A stretch of DNA of 64,000 bases. Origin: Heloderma charlesbogerti (Eukaryota > Chordata > Lepidosauria > Squamata > Helodermatidae). The notes beneath the pieces were generated by a model. That model ran no database searches and had not been told where the DNA came from. It worked only from the letters and a program-made list of their open reading frames with translations. Shown here in pieces: positions 33,769 through 43,485 of the stretch (the first letter of the stretch is position 1; each line of letters opens with the position of its first letter). The translations under genes were made by a program, and so were the position numbers. The stretch lies in the NCBI GenBank assembly GCA_026122225.1, contig JANEZZ010002061.1, forward strand, positions 1,612,001 to 1,676,000. The letters are read 5' to 3'.

Positions 33769-35755
33769 AAGAAGAAATGGAGTAGCACTCATAGTCAACA
33801 AAAGGGTGGGAAAAGCACTACTGGGGTACAATCTCAAAAATGATGGAATGATCTCAGTACAAATCCAAGGCAAACCATTCAACATCATAGTAATTCAAGT
33901 CTATGCCCCAACCACTGAGGCCAAAGAAGCTGAGGTTGATCGGTTCTATGAAGACCTACAACACCTTCTAGAACTAACACCAAAAAAAGATGTCCTTTTC
34001 ATCATAGGGGATTGGAATGCTAAAGTAGGAAGTCAAGAAATAACCGGGATAACAGGCAAGTATGGCCTTGGTGTATAAAATGAAGCACAAGAGGCAACTC
34101 TACACATGGACATCACCAGATGGTCAATATCGAAATCAGATTGATTATGTACTTTGCAGCCAAAGATGGAGAAGCTCTATACAGTCAGTATAAACAAGAC
34201 CTGGAGCTGACTGTGGCTCAGATCATGAGCTTCTTGTTGCAAAATTTCGGCTTAAATTGAAGAATGTAGGCAAAACCACTAAACCATTCAGGTATGACCT
34301 AAATCATATCCCTTATGAATATACAGTGGAGGTGACGAATAGATTTAAGGGATCAAACCTGATAGAGTGCCTGAGGAACTATGGACGGAGGTCCATAACA
34401 TTGTTCAGGAGGCAGCAACTAAATACATCCCAAAGAAAAAGAAATGCAAGAAAGCAAAGTGGCTGTCTGATGAGGCTTTACAAGTAGTTGAGGAAAGAAG
34501 GGAAGCGAAAAGCAAGGGAGAAAGGGGAAGATATCCAACTGAATGCAGAGTTCCAGAGAATAGCAAGGAGAGACAAGAAGGCCTTCTTAAATGAACAATG
34601 CAAAGAAATCGAGGAAAACAATAGAATGGGGAAGACTAGAGATCTTTTCAAGAAAATCTGAGATCTCAAGGGAACATTTTGGGCAAAGACGGGCATGATA
34701 AAGGACAAAGAAGGCAGGGATCTAACAGAAGCAGAAGAGATTAAGAAGAGGTGGAAAGAATACACAGAAGAACTATACAGGAAAGATCTGAATGTCCCTG
34801 ATAGCCAGGATAGTGCGGTCACTGAACTTGAACCGGACATCCTAGAGAGTGAAGTCAAGTGGGCCTTAGGAAGCATTAGTAACAACAAAGCTAGTGGAGA
34901 TGACAGTATTCCAGCTGAGCTATTTAAAATCCTAAAAGATGATGCTGTTGAAGTGCTGCACTCAATATGCCAACAAATTTGGAACACTCAACAGTGGCCA
35001 CAAGACTAGAAAAGGTCAGTTTACATTCCAATTCCAAAGAAGGGCAATTCTTGTTGAGGGTGAAAGTGGACAGTGCAAAAGCTGGTTTGAAACTCAACAT
35101 TAAAAAAACAAAGATCATGGCATCTGGCCCCATCACTTCCTGAAGGGGAAGAAATGGAAGCAGTGACAGATTTTATTTTCTTGGGCTCCAAGATCACCGC
35201 AGACGGTGACTGTAGCCATGAAATTAAAAGACGCTTGCTCCTTGGGAGGAAAGCTATGGCAAACCTAGACAGCTTAGTAAGTAGCACAAACATCACCTTC
35301 CTGACAAAGGCTCATATAATCAAAGCTATGGTTTTCCCAGTAGCAACGTATGGCTGCGAGAGCTGGTCTATAAGGAAGGGTGAGCACTGAAGAATTGATG
35401 CTTTCGAACTGTGGTGCTGGAGAAGACTCTTACGAGTCCCCTGGACTGCAAGGATGTCAAATCAGTCAATCCTAAAGGAAATCAACCTTGACTGCTCATT
35501 GGAAGGACAGCTACTGAAGCTGAAGCTCAAATATTCTGGCCACCTAACCCGAAGAGAAAACTCCCTGGAAAAGACCCTAATGCTGGTCAAGATTGAAGGC
35601 AAAAGGAGAAGGGGATGGCAGAGGATGGGATGGCTGGATAGGATCACCGATGTGATGAATATGAACTTGAGCACTCTCCGGGCCAGAGCGGAAGACAGGA
35701 AGGCCTAGTGTGCTATGGTCCATGGGGTCACGAAGAGTCGGACATGACTTAACAA
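33769..35755 (+). mobile_element. BovB (RTE) LINE copy F, internally deleted subfamily, 10-bp TSD
   Basis: 5'-truncated in the endonuclease region (RRNGVALIVNKRVGKALLGY at the start); ends in the BovB tail. AATTATTTAG flanks it at 33759-33768 and 35756-35765. It has a 68-nt deletion near 34087 between AGCA repeats, the 577-nt RT deletion at 35048/35049 identical to copy A, and an 8-nt deletion at about 35142 shared with copy C. A stop lies at 35388-35390. Without the RT aspartates it must have been copied in trans. Confidence 0.95.
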
Positions 35756-35844
35756 AATTATTTAGTACAGTGGCAACAATCAAGGCAAAAAGTGCTTTCA
35801 GTTATCCTGTGAAAGCCAAACACACGCTTTACACAAAATTCTAA

Positions 35845-36325
35845 AATACTTTACATAGAATTTTAGAATGGGAAGGGACCTTGGAGGTCATTTAGTCAAA
35901 TTTCCTACCGAGTACAGGAATGTGGACCTACAACATCCCCAACAGGTGGCTATTCTGCCTCTGCTTAAAGTATTTCCAGGGAAGAAGAGCCCACCACCTC
36001 CAGAGGCAGGCAGTTCCACTGTTGAACAGCTCTTACCTTTAGAGGGTTTCTCCTGTTTAGCTGAGATCTGCTTCGCTGCAATTTTCACCCATTGGTTCTA
36101 GTCCTGTTCTTTGGAGCAGCAGAGAAACATCTACATGATAGCCCTTCAGATATGTAAAAACTGCGATCATGTCTCCCCTTAAACCTCTCTTCCCTGGGCT
36201 GAACATACCCATCTCTTTCAAATGTTCATCATGAGACTTGGTTTCTAGATCCTTCTTGTCATCCTGATCACCTTCTTCTGGACACACTCCAGATTATCAG
36301 TTTCTTTCTTAAAATGTGGCACTGT
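35845..36325 (-). mobile_element. CR1 LINE 3' region
   Basis: From TTTTAGAATGGGAAGGGACC (tail) to GTTTCTTTCTTAAAATGTGG, the reverse complement of CR1 3' UTR and C-terminal coding sequence, parallel to 6337-6640 (AACCTCTCTTCCCTGGGCTG, GTCATCCTGATCACC). Confidence 0.8.
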
Positions 36326-36595
36326 GCACACATGCAAAAGATTCAATGGAAGAAAAAGTGAAGTAGAACCATGTCAATTGGCTTCGTCTATTCTAAAGAA
36401 ACCTTTATCCCGGGTCATCCCATGAAAGACTGTTGTGAAATTCAAGACAGATCAAAGGAAGTACTTCTTCACACAGCACATAGTTAATAGAATTCGCTTC
36501 CACAGGATGTAGTAATGGCCACCACTTTGGATGGCTTTAAAATTGGACACATTCCTGGAGAAGGCGATCAATGGCTACTAGTCCTGATGGTGATA

Positions 36596-36703
36596 TGCTA
36601 CCTCCGGCTCAAGTTCAGTGACCGCACTATCATGGCTATCAGGGACATGCTACCTCCAGTATGTCCCTGATAGCCATGATAGTGCGGTCACTGAACTTGA
36701 GCC
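36596..36703. repeat. Inverted BovB stub and triplicated target at the G 5' end
   Basis: 36606-36648 is the exact reverse complement of 36661-36703 (43 bp), separated by 12 bp. The host CR1 wording TGCTACCTCC(A/G)G occurs at 36596-36607 and 36648-36659, on both sides of the antisense stub, and ACCTCCAGTAT recurs at 38216-38226 after the 3' end. Confidence 0.9.
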
Positions 36704-38215
36704 AGACATCCTCGAGAGTGAAGTCAAGTGGGCCTTAGGAAGCATTAGTAACAACAAAGCTAGCGGAGATGTCAGTATTCCAGGTGAGCTATTTAAAATC
36801 CTAAAAGATGATGCTGGTAAAGTGCTGCATTCAATATGCCAACATATTTGGAACACTCAACAATGGCCGCAAGACTGGAAAAGGTCAGTTTACATTCCAA
36901 TTCCAAAGAAGGGCAACGCCAAAGAGTGTTCAAACTACCGCACAATTGCGCTCATTTCACATGCCAGCAAGGTGATGCTCAAAATCCTACAAGCTAGGCT
37001 TCAGCAGTATGCAAACCGAGAACTACCGGAAGTACAAGCTGGGTTTCGAAGAGGCAGAGGAACTAGAGATCAAATCGCCAACGTTCGCTGGATCATGGAG
37101 AAAGCAAGAGAATTCCAGAAAAATGTCTATTTCTGCTTCATTGACTACGCTAAAGCGTTTAATTGTGTGGATCACAACAAACTCTGGCAAATTCTTAAAG
37201 TGATGGGAGTACCAGACCACCTTACCTGTCTCCTGAGAAACCTGTACGAGGGTCAAGAAGCAACAGTCAGAACCAGACATGGAACAACCGAGTGGTTCAA
37301 AATTGGGAAAGGAGTACGACAAGGCTGCATATTGTTGCCCTGCTTATTTAACTTATATGCAGAGTACATCATGAGAAACGCCGGGTTGGATGAATCAGAG
37401 GTCGGAATTAAGATTGCCGGGAGAATTATCAACAAACTCCGATATGCAGACGATACCACCCTAATGGCAGAAAGCGAAGAGGATCTAAAGAGCCTCTTGT
37501 TGAGGGTGAAAGAGGAGAGTGCAAAAGCTGGTTTGAAACTCAACATTTTAAAAAACGAAGATCATGGCATCTGGCCCCATCACTTCCTGGCATCTAGAAG
37601 GGGAAGAAATGGAAGCAGTGACAGATTTTACTTTCTTGGGCTCCAAGATCACCGCAGATGGTGACTGTAGCCATGAAATTAAAAGACGCTTGCTTCTTGG
37701 GAGGAAAGCTATGGCAAACCTAGACAACATAGTAAGAAGCAGAGACATCACCTTGCCGACAAAGGTCCGTCTAATCAAAGCTATGGTTTTCCCAGTAGTA
37801 ATGTATGGCTGTGAGAGCTGGACTATAAGGCAGGCTGAGCGCCGAAGAATTGATGCTTTCGAACTGTGGTGCTGGAGAAGACTCTTACGAGTCCCCTGGA
37901 CTGCAAGGAGGTCAAATCAGTCCATCCTAAAGGAAATCAACCCTGAGTGCTCATTGGAAGGACAGATACTGAAACTGAAGCTCCAATATTTTGGCCACCT
38001 AATGCGAAGAGAAAATTCTCTGGAAAAGACCCTGATGCTGGGAACGACTGAAGGCAAAAGGAGAAGGGGATGACAGAGGATGAGATGGCTAGATAGCATC
38101 AGCGATGCAATGAATATGAACTTGAGCACACTCCGGGAGAGAGCGCAGGACAGGAAGGCCTGATGTGCTATGGTCCATGGGGTCACGAAGAGTCGGACAC
38201 GACTGAACAACAACA
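36663..38215 (+). mobile_element. BovB (RTE) LINE copy G, in CR1, 11-bp TSD
   Basis: 5'-truncated just before the RT domain (VPDSHDSAVTELEPD) and complete at the 3' end. ACCTCCAGTAT flanks it at 36652-36662 and 38216-38226. One uninterrupted frame carries the RT palm: SNYRTIALISHASKV, CFIDYAKAFNCVDH (N replaces the usual D after AF), GVRQGCILLPCLFNLY and RYADDTTLMAE, then shifts frame near 37545. The second frame 37564-38073 ends at a stop near 38071. Its apparent start at 36618 lies in the antisense stub and is an artefact. Confidence 0.95.
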
Positions 38216-38400
38216 ACCTCCAGTATCAGAGGCAGCATGCCTATGTACACCAGTTGCTGGGGAACATGGGTGGGAGGGTGCTGTTGCACTCGTGTCGTGC
38301 TTGTGAGTTTCCCATGGGAAGCTGGTTGGCCACTGTGTGAACAGAATGCTGGGCCAAATGGACCCTTGGTCTGATCCAGGAGGGCTCTTCTTATGTTCTT

Positions 38401-38719
38401 ATGTTAACCATCAATGTTCCCTTTTCTATAGTGAGTCCTGGGAATTACAGTTTTGTGAGTACAGCAATAATTGTCTACTGGGGACCCCTGGTGTCCTCCT
38501 GAAAGATCTACAGTTTTAACAAGGTTCCTGGATGAGAGCCATTGTAGCTCAACCCACTGAAACTTATAGTGTGTAAAGAGGCTTCTTTCAAACCATTTCC
38601 CTCTTAATGGAAGTCACCTCTTCAGTTCACAGTTACCAGGGTACTGCAGCTCTGCAGGGTTGGGGTGATGGCACAGCTAAACCCCAACTAATATATATTG
38701 GGTTGGATTCAGACTAACA
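38401..38719. other. Unassigned DNA
   Basis: Short stretch without recognised features. Confidence 0.35.
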
Positions 38720-38945
38720 GTGCAATCTCATACATGTCAACTCTGAAATAAGTTCAGATGGATTCAGTGGGGCTTACACCCAGGTAAGTGGGTACAGGAT
38801 TGCAGCCCTAAGTTAGTTGAATGTAGATCTCATTTAAATCAATGGGATAAGTTAATTCAGCATTCCCCAACCTGGGGCCCAACCTGGGGACATGACATCC
38901 GTCCCATTGATGTCAATGGGAAGCTAAGTTCAATTAACTTAGGGT
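38720..38945. mobile_element. MITE remnants
   Basis: 38720-38812 runs AGTGCAATCTCATACATG to GTACAGGATTGCAGCCC. 38813-38945 contains AAGTTAGTTGAAT / GTTCAATTAACTTA and CAATGGGATAAG / CCCATTGATGTCAATGG as inverted arms. Confidence 0.45.
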
Positions 38946-39959
38946 GCTTCCAGACAGACGGCTCCTAGCACTACCAATCACCACTGTTATGAGGCCCATG
39001 TGGGAGGGTGCCGTGGGCCCTGCCAAACCTGTTGTCGGCCCTGGAAATTCCCACCCTTTGTTCTCTCACTTTTTATGGAGAATCTGGAAGACGTTTTTAA
39101 ATTGTTGGAGTCCGGTGTGTTCTATGTTGCCCTTCTATGTCTTCTTCAGCTACTTCCATACCTGATTTGTAGCATGGCAATAAAATGCAATTGCAGAAGA
39201 AACCTATCTGGTGTGGACAGCAGTATTAAGGCTTTATTAAGGCTCCTGTGCCTTTAATTAAAGGTTTTCTGTTTGCTGGCTCTGCCCCTTTTATTGCTTC
39301 CTATTTATTGTGGCAAGAGAATTAGTGATGAATAGCCTCTCAGTTCCTTAGTGTCAATTTCTGTTGCCTGTGTTCTCATACATTTTCCTTTAAATCAGAG
39401 CTTGGAGGGGAGAACTTTTATTGGGAAAGCACTATGGTGGTTGGTGTGTGTGTGTGTGTAAGGGTTCCCCCCTTTTATTTTAGCACTGTGCTCCTAATCT
39501 AGATCACTCCCCGCCCCCATCCATGACTATTTGGCAAAAACACAGATATCCGTTATCTCATCTAGTTTAGCCTTTGCTTGGTTCTCTTGGTTGTGGTTTT
39601 CATCTACATCATTGTTAGAAACATTCCTGTTAAATACTCATCATGGTTTATTCCCATTTACCAAATAGTTGTGTCTCCTGCCCTTTGCAGGTTTTTACAT
39701 GGAAAATACCTCAGAGCACAAAAAGGAGAGCAGTGCTGCCCTCCACATATTTTCAGGCACTTTGGCTCTCTGCCATGTGTCCAGTGTCTCTAGAGAGATA
39801 AATCTCCCCTTTAGACTGAAGATATTCACTGGAGACCAGTCTATCTACACACAATAGGAGTGTGCATTCATTTTGTAATGGATGAAAAAAATGAATGGGG
39901 CCCACAGCTTAGGGTGAAGACAGACATAGCATTGTAAGGTCAGTCATGGCGTGTTCTTC
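38946..39959. other. Unassigned DNA
   Basis: A (GT)n tract lies at about 39443-39459. Frames here lack splice sites or known motifs. Confidence 0.35.
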
Positions 39960-40092
39960 TAAGGCAAAAGTGGGCAGCTTATGGCCCTTCACATGTTTTG
40001 GCTTATAGCTACCATTATCCCTCAGTGTTGGCTATGATGGCTAAGGCTGATGGGAGTTGTGGGCCAACACATCTGAAGGGCCACAACTTGAG
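39960..40092. mobile_element. hAT-like MITE (family 3), diverged
   Basis: GGGCAGCTTATGGCCCTTC and GAAGGGCCACAACTTG are the outer arms, with GGCTGATGGGAGTTG internally. Confidence 0.5.
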
Positions 40093-40777
40093 ACAGAAGA
40101 ACCATTTTCACTCCATCTGACTAGCTTGTTTCTCTTACCTGAACAGATTTGTCTGTGACTCACCTGACCAAGAGTGAAAACTGTGGCCATATGGACAGAC
40201 CCCACTCAACAACAGATTTATAAATCCCAGCTGAGTGTTTGGGGGTTCAAGAAGTGTTACAATTTATGGGTTGTGGTCCCACAAGCACCCCTCAAGCCAG
40301 ATAACACAAAATGGCACCACAAATATATATAATTGCTCAAACAGTATTAGAGAATAACAAAACTTTGCAAGGATAAAACAAGCAAGGCATATTACTAAAT
40401 ACAATACAATTAGGATGATTAGAAGCAAAATAGGAATATTGGCTAGTGTATTCCTCTCAACCAACAAAACAGGCATCATTGAGATCTTATACGTATCTAT
40501 TTGGCAGGCACAGTTGGCAGACCATAAGTAATATTTGGTAGGGTTCTTGTTCTCCCAGGATTTCTCTGCTCAACCCAGCCAAAATCTTACTATTTATAAT
40601 GTTCTGCCTAACATTAGCTCTAGTTTCTTATCTTAAACATGCGTCTATGCAGCTTGACTTAACCAGGACCTTCAGACATAGTCATAGCTCCTGCCCATAA
40701 TCTCCAGAGGGCCTTTCCCTAATGCAGCCAGCCTTACAGCTAACTTCAGAAACACCCTTATGAAGGTCTATCCCCTC
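40093..40777. other. Unassigned DNA
   Basis: No feature recognised. Confidence 0.35.
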
Positions 40778-41060
40778 ACAGTGGATGCTGGTGGCTCCAA
40801 TGTCAGCGGCACAGTGAATCCGCATCGGGTTTAAATTAGAACAAGTCAGAACTCTAAGAGCTATCCAAAGTGGGGTGGTGAATCTGCACTGGGTTTCAAT
40901 CAGAACCAGTATGAACTCTACAGGGGCTATCCAAGGTGCTGAACCTTGGAGGTTGGGGTCAGAACCCTGGATAGCTCCTGTAGACACGTGACTGGTTCTG
41001 ACTAAAACCCGGAGTGGATTCACTGTCCCACTGACATTGGAGCCACCAGCCTCCACTGTC
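40778..41060. mobile_element. hAT-like MITE (family 1), rearranged
   Basis: Arms ACAGTGGATGCTGGTGGC and GCCACCAGCCTCCACTGT are intact. The interior holds a second left-arm-like segment (GTGGGGTGGTGAATCTGC at about 40870), so it is longer than the 4109 copy and may be an internal duplication or a partial second copy. Confidence 0.65.
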
Positions 41061-41299
41061 TCCTCATGAGGTAATGTTTACTTCCAAAAACTAACCCCAC
41101 TGCGGCAAGCCCCAGTTCCAAGAACATGTTTTTGCATTTAAAGCTAGCGGATACACAACTAATCCCTTTGCATTCACAGTTTTCACACACAGATTATAAT
41201 GAATAACACTCCTATTCAATGCAATGGATTCTTATCAACAATACATGTCACAGTCATGCTTTGTAACACCCTATTCTATGGTGCCTTCATCTAAAAAAA

Positions 41300-41465
41300 C
41301 CTTTATTATTTATTTATTACATTTCTATACCGCCCCATAGCCAAAGCTCTCTGGGCGGTTTACAAAGATTAAAAAATTAAAAATATAATATGCAAAATTT
41401 AAAAACATAAAAAACATACAACAGACAGTATACACAGACAACATATATCTAAAAACAACTTTGAA
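41300..41465 (-). mobile_element. L2-like LINE 3' fragment
   Basis: TTTATTTATTACATTTCTAT, ACCGCCCCATAGCC and CTCTGGGCGGTTTACAAAGA, then an A-rich run. Near-identical in plan to 12200-12345. Confidence 0.65.
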
Positions 41466-41494
41466 CAATCAGCTAAACCATAAGCCAGAGGCTC

Positions 41495-41760
41495 CCCCCA
41501 GAGGTTACCTCCAGATGTTTTGGGCTGCAACTCCCATAATCCCTGACCTCTGGCCATGCTGGCTGGAGTTTATGAGAGTTGTAGTCCAAAACATCTGGAG
41601 GGCACCAGGGGTCATATCCAAAGGTTAGTCCTATGTAGAGTAGACCCATTGAAATAAATGGGACTTAAGTCAGCCATACCTAACTGAAGTTTCATTGATT
41701 TCAATGGGTCTACTCTACATAGGACTAACATTGGATATGACCCCAGGTTGCCTACCCCAG
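41495..41760. mobile_element. Family 3 MITE carrying a nested palindromic MITE
   Basis: The outer element reads GAGGTTACCTCCAGATG to CATCTGGAGGGCACCAGG, then breaks at about 41610 and resumes AGGTTGCCTACCCCAG at about 41744. The inner element has arms of about 47 bp: GGTCATATCC...GTAGAGTAGACCCATTG and CAATGGGTCTACTC...GGATATGACC. CCAGG sits on both sides, a possible 5-bp duplication. Confidence 0.7.
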
Positions 41761-42759
41761 CCTGCCTTAAGATATACCACCTCTCATTGCATGGATCAAT
41801 TTTCAGAAAAAAATCACCTTTCACCCTGCTCTCCATAGAAGAGACGGATGTAGCCAAACAGCAAGTCACCCACAACTGCTTCTTATCTGTTAATCTGTTT
41901 TATAACGACAAATCCAAGATCCCCCTGGGTCTTCTCCCACTGCTGTCTCAGCTGCCTGAGCTCTGCAGCATCCCTTTGTGCTACATATATCTTTGTTATA
42001 TCACTGAAACTGCTGACGTTTTGCCAGCAATAACAGCAGATTATTTCCTGAATGCAAGCCATGTTGAACAGCCTCAAGCATGGCAGTGGGGTGGAGTGTC
42101 CTGAAAATCTTTCTATAGCAACAACATTAAATAAGTCAGAACTGCAACAAAATGTTGCAGTGTGGAGTGCTCCTGTTCAGGCTTCCAGCTAGGATATTCC
42201 ATTCCATTCCCCTTTCTCTCCTCAGCCCCTTTTCTACTCCCTCCCCTGCATTGCTCAGGGGAGCATACTCAGTCACCACTGGGATATTTTTGGGACTCCC
42301 CCCCCCACCACATTTTATTCCCCTAACATTTTTTTTTGGACTTCTAGAAATCTCAGCCCAAACCTGTTGATACCTCCCTCTTGTTCCTCATTGGCTACTC
42401 TGTTTGGCTACAATTCTGTCAGCACTCAACACCAGAGTTTGCTATTAGAGGGAGTGACAAGTGGGGCCCACAACAAAACATGTGTGTATTTGTCTGCGGA
42501 ACAGAGGGATCCTTCACAGCTCTCTCTTCTCAGGTAGGAGGCTGCCCAGAGTGAGAAAGTGAGTTTCAGCTGGTGGGAGAGGAAGTGGACAGGCAGGCCC
42601 CCCTGTTCCTCCTCCTTGCAGTTGCATCCTGTTCACCTTCCCTCTCTGCATGAGCAAGCAGTGAGAGGAGCAAGAAGAAGGAGCGGTAACCTCCACACAC
42701 CTTGTACTCTCTCTTGGACCACCCAGATCTCCAACTGCAACATATTTAATTTTATTTAG
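41761..42759. other. Unassigned DNA
   Basis: No exon with clear splice sites and no classified repeat recognised. Confidence 0.35.
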
Positions 42760-42845
42760 GGTGCAACCCTATGCATGTTTAGAGAGAGAAAAAAGTCCTA
42801 CAACTCCAAGCACGGTCCGGCCATCATCAGCATGATGAATTGGAG
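42760..42845. mobile_element. Half of a 23577-family MITE
   Basis: AGGGTGCAACCCTATGCATG and AAAAAGTCCTACAACTCC form the left arm only. Confidence 0.55.
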
Positions 42846-43485
42846 ACTTTTAAAACGATATTGGATTGATTGTGTACTGTTTGTCTATTTATAGCTTTGT
42901 TGCTTTTCTTGAATCAAATATGTTATTTTAACATGTGTGGCCTTTTGCATTTCAAAGCAAACCCTGGGTTAAATTACATCCTGAGCTAGATTTGCAAGAT
43001 TTTCCCCACTCTCTTTTCCTGAGAAAACGCCTTTTGCTGAAAAACGCCGTGTTTTTTTAAAAAGCTGCACAACAGATAGAAATTCATCAGGCAAGGCTTT
43101 TCCTTGTCACTGAACCTGTAGGTTGAGCAGCACCTGTTGAATTTCTACCAGCTAGGCAACTGTTACAACAGAGGTGCTCTGTCAGGGTAAAACAGTAACA
43201 AGCCTACCATTCATAATTATTTTTAAAGCCTTTTGATTTCTTCTATGCTCTTGCCTAGTCTGTGTGTGCAGGAATCCTTACAGATCCCAACCTTTCAACA
43301 CGGAGTGGGGGCTGTAGCTGTATCTTTAACACTCCTTTTGCAGAACAAGCCTGCATTAAAGACACAGGAGCAGGCCAGGCTGGTTTTTCCCGATCAGTTG
43401 GCTACCTTATGGGACTCATAAGTCTGGCAAGCATGGCCTTTCTTTCTTGAACCACGGACACTAGGTATTCCATAGCCATGTGGGT
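42846..43485. other. Unassigned DNA
   Basis: Nothing recognised before BovB D begins. Confidence 0.35.

Larger units (their letters stand above)
36410..38400 (+). mobile_element. CR1 LINE 3' end split by BovB G
   Basis: The left part 36410-36607 (GGTCATCCCATGAAAGAC, CACTTTGGATGGCTTTAAAA) and right part 38216-38400 (AGTATCAGAGGCAGCATGCC, GGTCTGATCCAGGAGGGC) are consecutive in the CR1 copy at 9262-9696. BovB G lies between them. Confidence 0.85.

Noticed and set aside
36618..37664. 348-codon frame as a possible gene
   Set aside because: It is the BovB G RT fused by chance to the antisense stub; its first codons are an artefact of the inverted repeat.
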